From: Giesbergeria sp.
Lineage (GTDB): Bacteria > Pseudomonadota > Gammaproteobacteria > Burkholderiales > Burkholderiaceae_C
Length of the DNA stretch: 5,554 nucleotides
Direction: 5' to 3'
NCBI GenBank assembly: GCA_030690515.1
Contig: JAUYGP010000294.1
Coordinates: 1 to 5,554, forward strand
The translations under genes and the position numbers were made by a program. Shown piece by piece: positions 1 to 5,554 of the stretch. The notes beneath the pieces were generated by a model that was not told the origin of the DNA, did not search any database, and saw only the letters and a program-made list of their open reading frames with translations. Position 1 is the stretch's first letter. Every line of letters begins with the position of its first letter.

Positions 1-146
1 TGTTCATGGTTTTTATCATCGGGCACCTGGCCTGGGAGTCCAAGGCGGGCCGCTTTGGCACGTTTGTGATTTTCCTGGGCCTGGGCGTGGGTTTCCTGGG
101 ATTTTTGGCCAAGTATGTGATCCAGTGGTGGCTGGAAAAACGATGA
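1..146 (+). CDS. DUF2788-type small membrane protein, 3' end only
   Basis: The frame open from base 3 gives 47 residues before the TGA at 144-146; the start lies upstream of the window. The visible part has a hydrophobic end of a first helix (FMVFIIGHL), a short polar loop (WESKAGRFG), then a long second hydrophobic segment rich in Gly, Phe and Leu (about residues 20-40), and a short basic tail ending WWLEKR. Two helices joined by an ESKAG-like loop in a very small protein match my memory of the DUF2788 family, small inner-membrane proteins of unknown function in beta- and gammaproteobacteria. The loop and the second helix are the basis of the call. The gene ends 38 bp before the GST start on the same strand, so the two may be co-transcribed. 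No function should be assigned beyond a small integral membrane protein. Confidence 0.72.
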   Translation, partial: FMVFIIGHLAWESKAGRFGTFVIFLGLGVGFLGFLAKYVIQWWLEKR

Positions 147-184
147 CTTGTGCTGCCACTGATAAATAAAGGGAGCCCGGTTCC

Positions 185-844
185 ATGTCTTTGACGATTT
201 ACGGTATTGCCGCATCCCGCGCCGTGCGCCCACTGTGGGCGGCCGCTGAACTGGGCCTGTCTTTCGAGCATGTGGAGACGCCCTACCAGGGGGGCGCCAC
301 GCGCACGCCCGATTTTCTGGCGCTCAATCCCAATGGCCGCATTCCGGTGCTGGTGGACCACCGCCCCGAGGGCGAGGTGGTGGTGTGGGAAAGCATGGCC
401 TGCGCCCTGTACCTGGCGCGGCACCATGGCAAGGGCGATGGCAGCGACCTTGCACCGGCCACGCCGCGCGAGGACGCGCAGGCGCTTCGCTGGAGCTTCT
501 GGTCGGTGACGGAAGTGGAAAAAGACGCCTTGACCGTGCTGATGCACCGCGTGGCCATGCCGCCAGAGCAGCGTAAGGTCGATCTGGCTGAGGCTGCAGA
601 AAAGCGCTTGCGCGTGCCGCTGCGGGTGCTGGAGCAGCACCTTGCGCTGCAAAGCGCGCAGGGGCAGTCTTTTCTGGCGGCGGGGCGATTTACCGTGGCT
701 GACCTGTGCGTGGCAAGCGTGCTGGGCTGGGCGCGACCGGCCCGCGCTTTGATGGAGGCTTTTCCAGCCACCGGGGCGTGGCTGACGCGCTGCCTGGAGC
801 GTCCCGCCCACCAGGCACTGCGGGGACAGGCGCGCAAACACTGA
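185..844 (+). CDS. Glutathione S-transferase family protein
   Basis: A 219-residue cytosolic protein of normal length for the canonical GST fold. Such enzymes conjugate glutathione to electrophiles or use it in reduction or isomerisation. The N-terminal thioredoxin-like domain (about 1-82) opens with a beta strand (LTIYGIA) and then S11-R, where Ser is the likely glutathione-activating residue, although beta-class-like members differ. NPNGRIPVL carries the cis-proline at residue 54, and WES (E69-S70) is the glutathione gamma-glutamyl binding pair. The all-helical C-terminal domain (about 92-219) contains FTVAD (169-173), the N-capping box of the folding helix conserved in GSTs. The start is supported by AGGGAG (170-175) nine bases upstream. 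There is no signal peptide. Physiological substrate and GST class cannot be decided; a non-catalytic or stress-related role is possible. It is probably functionally unrelated to the export cassette downstream. Confidence 0.93.
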   Translation: MSLTIYGIAASRAVRPLWAAAELGLSFEHVETPYQGGATRTPDFLALNPNGRIPVLVDHRPEGEVVVWESMACALYLARHHGKGDGSDLAPATPREDAQALRWSFWSVTEVEKDALTVLMHRVAMPPEQRKVDLAEAAEKRLRVPLRVLEQHLALQSAQGQSFLAAGRFTVADLCVASVLGWARPARALMEAFPATGAWLTRCLERPAHQALRGQARKH

Positions 845-862
845 CGGGTGGTCTGAGCCGCC

Positions 863-885
863 GACGTGCAATGGTGCACGTCTTT
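863..885 (+). terminator. Possible weak intrinsic terminator (perfect 8-bp hairpin)
   Basis: GACGTGCA (863-870) and TGCACGTC (875-882) are perfect inverted repeats around the 4-base loop ATGG, followed by only three T residues (883-885). It begins 19 bases after the GST stop, where a terminator would be expected. The short stem and short T run make termination inefficient at best. The same symmetry would also suit a dimeric regulator's operator in front of the export operon. Confidence 0.4.
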
Positions 886-908
886 ACACGGGCTTCACGT
901 GCGTGCAG

Positions 909-936
909 CCGACACGACAAGACCGCCCGGCACAAT
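909..936 (+). promoter_or_regulatory. Candidate sigma70-type promoter for the export operon
   Basis: CCGACA (909-914) matches TTGACA at 4 of 6 positions, and CACAAT (931-936) matches TATAAT at 4 of 6, with a 16-base spacer. This would place a start point near 943, about 50 bases before the outer-membrane factor start. The match is weak and picked by eye in GC-rich DNA. A promoter somewhere in 886-988 is reasonable because a hairpin precedes this gap and a new functional unit follows it. Confidence 0.22.
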
Positions 937-982
937 GCTTTCATCGCGCGCTCCCTGTGGCGCGTTCTCTGAAGGTTCCTCC

Positions 983-986
983 AAGG
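983..986 (+). promoter_or_regulatory. Ribosome binding site deciding the channel gene start
   Basis: AAGG sits 5 bases before the ATG at 992 and only 2 bases before the adjacent in-frame ATG at 989. The spacing favours 992. A second AAGG (972-975) is 13 bases from 989, which is too far to be efficient. Confidence 0.5.
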
Positions 987-991
987 TCATG

Positions 992-2386
992 ATGTCTTTC
1001 TACCGCCACCTCCGTCTACCCATGGCTGCCGCACTGGCCTTGCTGGCGGGATGCGCGTCTACGGCGCCACCCGGCGCTGCGCTTCCCAAGCCACCCGTTC
1101 CAACGGCGTGGTCAGCGACGCCCGATACCCGTGCGGTACCCGCCGCCGTGGCCACGCCTCTGGCCCAGTGGTGGCAGCGCTTTGGCGACCCGCAGATGAC
1201 CGATTTGGTCGCCCAGGCCTTGCAGGCCCACACCAGTGTGCGCAGTGCGCGGGCCGCCTTGCAGCAGGCACGCGCCCAGGCGCAGGTGCAGCAGGCGGGC
1301 CTGCTGCCCAGCGTGAATACCTCAGGCTCGGCACAGCGCAGCCGCTCGGGGGGCAGCACGGGCAACAATTTTCAACTGGGCTTTGATGCAGCCTGGGAAC
1401 CTGATGTGTTTGGACGCTTGAACGCGGGCGCCGATGCCAGCGAGGCCGATGCCCGTGCTGCGCAAGCCAGTCTGGATCAGGTGCAGGTGTCGCTGGCGGC
1501 CGAAGTGGCCCTCAACTACATCACCCTGCGGGGCCAGCAAGAGCGCCTGTCCATTGCGCGGCGCAACCTGACCAGCCAGCGCGAAACCTTGCAGATGACC
1601 GATTGGCGCGTGCAGGCGGGGTTGACGACATCGCTGGTGTCCGAGCAGGCCCGTGCCGCCGCCGAGCAGACTGCGGCGCAGATTCCGCAGCTCGAAGCCA
1701 GCCTGGCGCAAAGTCGCCATGCGCTAGCGGTGCTGACGGGCCGCGCGCCGGGGGCTCTCGATAGCTTGCTCGCCAGCCCGCGCGCTGTGCCCCAGGCGCC
1801 GGACGATCTGGTGCTGGCCTTTCCTGCGGAAACGTTGCGCCAGCGGCCGGACATACGCCAGGCCGAGGAGCGCATTGCCGCAGCGCTGGCGCGTGTTGCG
1901 CAAGCGGATGCAGCGCGCTACCCCAGCTTTCGTATCAGTGGCTCACTGGGCCTAAGGGCGCTGACGCTGGGCGCGCTGGGTGATGGCGCTTCGGTCGTCC
2001 ATTCGTTGCTAGGCGGCATCTCTGTGCCCTTGTTCGACGGGGGCGCTGCCCGCGCTCAGGTGCGTGTGCAAGAGGCCGTGCTGGAGCAGGCGCGTGTGAA
2101 CTACGAAGCCACGGTGCTGACCGCCCTCCAGGACGTGGAAGACGCACTGGTCGCCCTGCGCGGCGAGCGCGAGCGCCTGGTGCACCTGCAGGCCGCCGCC
2201 GATGCGGCTGGCAATGCCGCGCTCCTGGCGCAGAACCGCTACGAAAGTGGTTTGATCGACTTCCAGGCGGTGCTGGACACCCAGCGCACCCTGCTCTCCA
2301 CGCAGGACAGCGTGGCCACTTCCATCGCCAATGCGGGGGCCGACCATGTGCGCCTGTACAAGGCGCTGGGGGGCGGCTGGCGGTGA
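992..2386 (+). CDS. Outer-membrane efflux channel lipoprotein, NodT/OprM family (TolC-like)
   Basis: From ATG 992 the protein has 464 residues, normal for RND/ABC-type outer membrane factors. Three copies would form the beta-barrel plus periplasmic alpha-barrel exit duct of a tripartite pump. Residues 1-20 are a lipoprotein signal peptide ending in the lipobox LLAGC, with Cys21 as the lipidated residue; Ala at +2 fits outer-membrane delivery. Family landmarks follow in order: WWQRFGDPQM (60-69), WEPDVFGR (135-142, the usual W-x-x-D-x-F-G motif), RQRPDIRQAE (283-292, a NodT-family hallmark), PLFDGG (346-351), DVEDAL (381-386), YESGLIDFQAVLDTQRTLL (417-435), and a C-terminal YKALGGGW. The two internal repeats, each with long Ala/Gln-rich helices, are both present and uninterrupted. 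An upstream in-frame ATG at 866 is rejected because it would bury the signal peptide and lies inside the hairpin. ATG 989 is a possible alternative, one residue longer. It is first in the operon, 61 bp before the adaptor gene, which suggests a dedicated partner channel. Confidence 0.94.
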   Translation: MSFYRHLRLPMAAALALLAGCASTAPPGAALPKPPVPTAWSATPDTRAVPAAVATPLAQWWQRFGDPQMTDLVAQALQAHTSVRSARAALQQARAQAQVQQAGLLPSVNTSGSAQRSRSGGSTGNNFQLGFDAAWEPDVFGRLNAGADASEADARAAQASLDQVQVSLAAEVALNYITLRGQQERLSIARRNLTSQRETLQMTDWRVQAGLTTSLVSEQARAAAEQTAAQIPQLEASLAQSRHALAVLTGRAPGALDSLLASPRAVPQAPDDLVLAFPAETLRQRPDIRQAEERIAAALARVAQADAARYPSFRISGSLGLRALTLGALGDGASVVHSLLGGISVPLFDGGAARAQVRVQEAVLEQARVNYEATVLTALQDVEDALVALRGERERLVHLQAAADAAGNAALLAQNRYESGLIDFQAVLDTQRTLLSTQDSVATSIANAGADHVRLYKALGGGWR

Positions 2387-2432
2387 CTTTTCCTGCAACG
2401 CGGCGCAGCGTGCACGGGCTGGGCGTGACTTA

Positions 2433-2438
2433 TATGAT
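2433..2438 (+). promoter_or_regulatory. Candidate -10 element before the adaptor gene
   Basis: TATGAT matches TATAAT at 5 of 6 positions and lies in a locally AT-rich patch (2429-2443) inside an otherwise GC-rich 61-bp gap. No convincing -35 is seen 16-18 bases upstream. It would start transcription about at the adaptor ATG, giving a nearly leaderless message. It may simply be an AT-rich translation-initiation region. Confidence 0.15.
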
Positions 2439-2447
2439 TTTGATGCC

Positions 2448-3809
2448 ATGACTACAACCAACAAGAAAACCGACAACTCTGCCACCAGTGCAGCCGCCGA
2501 TCTGCAGGCCTTGCTGGGCGACAACCTGGAGCGCCGCTGGTGGCAGCGCCCCGCGCTGTGGCTGGCACTGGTGTGCGCCGCACTGCTGGCCGGCGGGTGG
2601 TACTACTGGGAGGTGCAAAAACGCAGCAAGGCGGCACCGACCTATGTGACTGAGGACGTGCGGCGTGGCAACCTTACCCTCACGGTATCGGCCAACGGCA
2701 CGCTGCAACCCACGCGCTCAGTCAATGTGGGGAGCGAGCTATCGGGCACAGTGCGCAGCGTTCTGGTGGACGTGAATGACAAGATCAAAAAAGGCCAGGT
2801 ACTGGTAGAGCTGGACACGGCCAAGCTTTCGTCGCAGGTGCTGCGTTCGCGGGCTTCGCTGGCTTCGGCGCATGCCCGGCTGGCGCAATCGGGGGCTACC
2901 ACGCGTGAGGCCCAGTCCAATTTGGCGCGGCTGGAAGAAGTGGCCCGCCTGTCGGGCGGCAAGGTGCCCTCGGCCGCCGAGCTGGACACGGGCCGCGCCA
3001 ACGTAGAGCGTGCCCGGGCTGAAGAGACCAGCGCCCGTGCCAGTGTGGAGGATGCCAAGGCTGCGCTGTCCACCGATGAGACCAACCTGTCCAAGGCCTC
3101 CATCCGTTCGCCCATCGACGGTGTGGTGCTGACACGCACCGTGGATCCGGGCAATGCCGTGGCAGCTTCGCTGCAGGCGGTCACCTTGTTCACCGTGGCC
3201 GAAGATCTGACGCAGTTGCAGTTGCAGGTGAACGTGGACGAGGCCGATGTGGGCGCCGTGCGCGATGGGCAGAAGGCCAGCTTTACCGTTAGCGCCTACC
3301 CGGCCCGCAAGTACCCGGCCACCATCACCCGCGTGGCCTATGGCTCGACCAAGACCGACAACGTGGTCACCTATATCTCTTGGTTGCAGGTGGACAACTC
3401 CGACCTCAGCCTGCGTCCCGGCATGACGGCGGCCGCCACCATCACCTCGACCGAGCGCAACGATGTGCTCATGGTGCCCAACACGGCGCTGCGCTTTGTG
3501 CCCGTGGCCGCCGCAGGTGCGGCCGGTACAGCGCCAGGGGCACAGCCTGCGGCATCGTCCGGCGGCGGCATTCTGTCGCAGCTGATGCCGCGCCTGCCGC
3601 GCAGCGGGTCGCGCCGTTCGGCGGGAGGCGACAAGCCTGAAGGGGGCCGCAAGACGCGCCAGATCTGGGTGCTCAAGGACGGCGTGCCCCAGGCCGTGAG
3701 CGTGACGGCGGGTATCAGCGATGGCCGCATGACCGAGGTGGCCAGCGAGCAGCTGGAACCCGGCATGGCCGTCATTACGGACCAGCGCAGCGCCGGGGCC
3801 GCTCCATGA
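2448..3809 (+). CDS. MacA-like periplasmic adaptor (membrane fusion protein) of ABC/RND efflux pump
   Basis: A 453-residue membrane fusion protein expected to link the inner-membrane permease to the outer-membrane channel. In order: a cytosolic N-terminal tail of about 33 residues; one transmembrane anchor (about 35-53, followed by WYYWEVQKR); the first lipoyl half (SVNVGSELSGTVRSV, 91-105, with KKGQVLVELD 114-123); an alpha-helical hairpin rich in Ala, Arg and Glu (about 128-215) with its tip near GGKVPSAAELD (170-180); the second lipoyl half (IRSPIDGVVLTRTVDPGNAV, 219-238); a beta-barrel (about 250-340); and a membrane-proximal domain ending at 453. E. coli MacA is about 371 residues; the extra length comes from the N-terminal tail and a low-complexity insert at about 354-403. 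The start at 2448 is chosen because it opens just before the N-terminal tail and anchor. No good Shine-Dalgarno sequence precedes it. An in-frame ATG at 2331 would overlap the channel gene by 56 bases and add nonconserved residues. The stop overlaps the ATPase start by 4 bases, so the products are coupled. Substrate is not evident. Confidence 0.93.
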   Translation: MTTTNKKTDNSATSAAADLQALLGDNLERRWWQRPALWLALVCAALLAGGWYYWEVQKRSKAAPTYVTEDVRRGNLTLTVSANGTLQPTRSVNVGSELSGTVRSVLVDVNDKIKKGQVLVELDTAKLSSQVLRSRASLASAHARLAQSGATTREAQSNLARLEEVARLSGGKVPSAAELDTGRANVERARAEETSARASVEDAKAALSTDETNLSKASIRSPIDGVVLTRTVDPGNAVAASLQAVTLFTVAEDLTQLQLQVNVDEADVGAVRDGQKASFTVSAYPARKYPATITRVAYGSTKTDNVVTYISWLQVDNSDLSLRPGMTAAATITSTERNDVLMVPNTALRFVPVAAAGAAGTAPGAQPAASSGGGILSQLMPRLPRSGSRRSAGGDKPEGGRKTRQIWVLKDGVPQAVSVTAGISDGRMTEVASEQLEPGMAVITDQRSAGAAP

Positions 3810-4579
3810 GTGATGGCAGCACAGAGCGCGCAGCCGCTGGTGCGGCGACGGACGTTCCCCTGATCCGCCTGCGGGGGGTGACCAAGGTGTACGGCGAAGG
3901 TGCCCTGGCGTTCCAGGCACTCAAAGGCGTGGACCTGGACATTGCACGCGGTGACTTCGTCGCCATCATGGGGCCCAGTGGCTCGGGTAAATCCACCGCC
4001 ATGAACACGCTGGGTTGCCTGGATCGCCCCACGGCGGGCTCCTACCTGTTTCAGGGCGTGCGCGTGGAGGGCCTTTCTCGCGACGAGCGTGCGCGCCTGC
4101 GGCGGCGCTACTTTGGCTTTGTGTTCCAGGGGTTTAACCTGTTGGCACGCACCTCGGCACTGGAGAACGTGGAGTTGCCCCTGCTGTACCGGGGCGAGTC
4201 GGTCCGCGCCCGCCATGCCGCGGCTGCGCGTGCCCTCGATGCGGTGGGTCTCAAGGGCTGGGAGCACCATACGCCGGGCGAACTGTCGGGTGGGCAGCAG
4301 CAGCGTGTGGCCATTGCGCGTGCCATCGTCACCGAACCGGCCGTGCTCTTGGCCGATGAACCTACGGGCAATCTCGATACCCAGCGTAGCCACGAAATCA
4401 TGGAACTGATCTGGAAGCTCAACCGCGACCAGGGCATCACCGTGCTCATGGTGACCCACGAGGCCGACATGGCGAATTACGCCCGGCGCATCGTGCGCTT
4501 TGTGGATGGGGTTGTGGACAGTGACATGCCCAACCCGCAGCCCGTGGGCTTGCACGCTGCGGCGCTGGAGGCCTCCTGA
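3806..4579 (+). CDS. MacB-type ABC transporter ATP-binding protein (ATPase half)
   Basis: A 257-residue cytosolic ABC ATPase with every catalytic motif intact: Walker A GPSGSGKST (56-64), Q-loop Q108 in FVFQGFNLL, signature LSGGQQQRVAIARAI (160-174), Walker B AVLLADE (179-185) with catalytic E185, D-loop GNLD (188-191), and switch His218 in MVTHEAD. The Q-loop and Walker B surroundings, and the N-terminal VYGEGALAFQALKGVDLDI stretch, are typical of the MacB/LolD/FtsE clade, which powers mechanotransmission permeases, not classical substrate-translocating ABC exporters. In E. coli MacB this domain is fused to the permease; here it is a separate gene, as in YknY-type systems. An N-terminal polar tail (1-17) and an Ala/Pro-rich C-terminal tail (about 240-257) lie outside the domain. 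It starts inside the adaptor stop codon (ATGA, 3806-3809) without a strong Shine-Dalgarno sequence, implying translational coupling. LolD is an alternative family assignment, but the adaptor and permease neighbours favour the efflux role. Confidence 0.95.
   Translation: MSDGSTERAAAGAATDVPLIRLRGVTKVYGEGALAFQALKGVDLDIARGDFVAIMGPSGSGKSTAMNTLGCLDRPTAGSYLFQGVRVEGLSRDERARLRRRYFGFVFQGFNLLARTSALENVELPLLYRGESVRARHAAAARALDAVGLKGWEHHTPGELSGGQQQRVAIARAIVTEPAVLLADEPTGNLDTQRSHEIMELIWKLNRDQGITVLMVTHEADMANYARRIVRFVDGVVDSDMPNPQPVGLHAAALEAS
4567..4571 (+). promoter_or_regulatory. Strong Shine-Dalgarno for the permease inside the ATPase gene
   Basis: GGAGG lies 7 bases before the permease ATG at 4579 and within the last codons of the ATPase gene. 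Together with the TGATG stop/start overlap it fixes the permease start and should favour matched synthesis of the two subunits. Confidence 0.75.
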
Positions 4580-5554
4580 TGCTGTTCAACACCTTGCTGC
4601 TGGCGCTGCGCTCGATTCGGCGCAACCTCATGCGCTCGTTTCTCACCATCCTGGGCATCGTGATCGGTGTCAGTGCTGTCATCACCATGGTGACGCTGGG
4701 CAACGGCGCCACCATGGCCGTGCAGAATCAGATCTCTGGTTTGGGCACCAACCTGCTGCAGGTGCGGCCTGGCCAGCGTATGGGGCCGGGCAGTGGGGGG
4801 GCTCCGTCGTTCAAGGATGTGGATGCCGATGCCATTGCCCAGCAGATCGGGGGCATTCAGGCCGTGGCTCCCGAAGGGCGCACTGGCGGCACGGTAGTGG
4901 CTGGGGGACGCAACTGGACGACCAGCATCATCGGCAGCACCAATGCCTGGCTGGAGACGGGCAACTGGGTCGTGCGCCTGGGGCGTGAATTTACCGATGA
5001 CGAGTTGCGCGCTGGTGCGGCGGTGTGCCTGATCGGGGAGACGCTGCGGCGCGAGCTGTTTGGCAACGGCGATGCCGTGGGCGGGCAGTTGCGGGTGCGG
5101 CAGATGTCTTGTGAAATTATTGGTGTGCTGGGCTCCAAGGGGCAGGGTGCTTTTGGCAACGATCAGGACGAGGTGGTGCTTCTGCCCCTCAAGACGCTGC
5201 AGCGCCGCGTGACGGGCAGCACCCGGGTGCAGACCCTGCTGGTCTCCATGCAGGACGGCAGCGACCCCGACCGCGTAAAAGCCAGTCTGACGCAACTGCT
5301 GCGCGAGCGGCGCAAGCTGGCCGATGCGGATGAAGACAATTTCAACGTGCTCGACACCAAGCAACTGGCTGACACGCTCTCGGGCACGACCAAGGTCATG
5401 ACCACGCTGCTGGGCGCCGTGGCGGCCGTGAGCCTGCTGGTGGGCGGCATCGGCATCATGAACATCATGCTGGTCTCGGTAACGGAGCGCACCCGCGAGA
5501 TCGGCATCCGCATGGCGGTGGGGGCGCGCGCCAGCCAAATCCGGATGCAATTCC
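4579..5554 (+). CDS. MacB-type ABC transporter permease, 5' part (runs off the window)
   Basis: The reading frame is open from ATG 4579 to the window end, giving 325 codons plus one base. Family members of this split type are about 400 residues, so roughly the last 75-80, with the final two transmembrane helices, lie outside. The visible part has an amphipathic N-terminus (LLLALRSIRRNLMRSFLT), the first transmembrane helix (about 21-41, ILGIVIGVSAVITMVTLG), a large periplasmic domain (about 42-272) and the second helix (about 275-298). This is followed by MNIMLVSVTERTREIGIRMAVGA (294-316), the hallmark segment that couples the ATPase to the permease in the MacB/FtsX superfamily. The periplasmic domain contains LIGETLRRELFG (151-162), EIIGVLGSKGQG (179-190) and DQDEVVLLPL (195-204), matching the MacB core and Sabre arrangement. 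Its partner ATPase is the gene just upstream. No frameshift or stop is seen. The truncation is only the window edge. Confidence 0.94.
   Translation, partial: MLFNTLLLALRSIRRNLMRSFLTILGIVIGVSAVITMVTLGNGATMAVQNQISGLGTNLLQVRPGQRMGPGSGGAPSFKDVDADAIAQQIGGIQAVAPEGRTGGTVVAGGRNWTTSIIGSTNAWLETGNWVVRLGREFTDDELRAGAAVCLIGETLRRELFGNGDAVGGQLRVRQMSCEIIGVLGSKGQGAFGNDQDEVVLLPLKTLQRRVTGSTRVQTLLVSMQDGSDPDRVKASLTQLLRERRKLADADEDNFNVLDTKQLADTLSGTTKVMTTLLGAVAAVSLLVGGIGIMNIMLVSVTERTREIGIRMAVGARASQIRMQF

Noticed and set aside
945..964. Inverted repeat CGCGC...GCGCG before the channel gene
   Set aside because: Only a 5-bp stem with a 10-base loop of simple GC alternation, and no T run; expected by chance in GC-rich DNA.
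866..991. Upstream extension of the channel gene from ATG 866
   Set aside because: It would add 42 residues ahead of a clear lipoprotein signal peptide, has no ribosome site, and starts within the 863-882 inverted repeat.
2331..2447. Upstream extension of the adaptor from ATG 2331
   Set aside because: It overlaps the conserved C-terminus of the channel gene by 56 bases and adds 39 residues with no family resemblance ahead of the cytosolic tail and anchor.
2387..2447. Possible terminator between the channel and adaptor genes
   Set aside because: No stem longer than about 4 bp followed by a T run was found, apart from the CGTGCACG palindrome, which has no loop. Read-through is expected.
2739..3920. 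Long antisense open frame of 393 codons opposite the adaptor
   Set aside because: Its product is rich in His, Arg, Gly and Ala with no recognisable domain, and it is explained by the high-GC codon bias of the sense gene.
3371..4555. Long antisense open frame of 394 codons opposite the adaptor end and the ATPase
   Set aside because: The sense strand has a complete ABC ATPase with all motifs. The antisense product lacks domain features and has a biased composition.
4477..5550. Long antisense open frame of 357 codons opposite the permease
   Set aside because: It mirrors the permease coding frame, is His/Gln/Arg-rich, and has no recognisable family motif or ribosome site.

Overview
The window is high-GC DNA read entirely from the + strand. 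Its codon usage and protein sequences fit a betaproteobacterium, most likely Burkholderiales and probably a Comamonadaceae/Acidovorax-like organism. That placement rests on recalled family resemblance, not on a database search. Gene density is high, no stretch over 300 bases lacks a gene, and I see no mobile element, CRISPR array, tRNA or rRNA.

Left part (1-844): the 3' end of a small two-helix membrane protein of the DUF2788 type (stop at 144-146) is followed after 38 bp by a complete cytosolic glutathione S-transferase (185-844). A short perfect hairpin (863-882) lies just downstream of the GST stop and may separate it from the next unit.

Right part (992-5554): four genes form one export cassette. 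They are an outer-membrane lipoprotein channel of the NodT/OprM type (992-2386), an inner-membrane-anchored periplasmic adaptor of the MacA/HlyD type (2448-3809), an ABC ATPase (3806-4579) and the matching MacB-type permease (4579 to beyond the window end). The last two junctions are a 4-nt ATGA overlap and a 1-nt TGATG overlap, so these three genes are almost certainly translated together.

Taken together the cassette encodes a complete tripartite MacA-MacB-OMF pump. ATP hydrolysis in the cytosol drives a mechanotransmission permease, the adaptor bridges the periplasm, and the lipoprotein channel crosses the outer membrane. MacB is split into separate ATPase and permease genes, and the pump brings its own outer-membrane channel instead of relying on a shared TolC. 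The substrate (macrolide, lipopeptide, siderophore, peptide or other) cannot be read from the sequence.

I do not see a previously undescribed system. The observations worth a second look are modest: a low-complexity Arg/Pro/Gly insert in the adaptor, an apparently altered hairpin-tip motif in the adaptor, a cysteine pair in the permease's periplasmic domain, and short repeated motifs in the two non-coding gaps.
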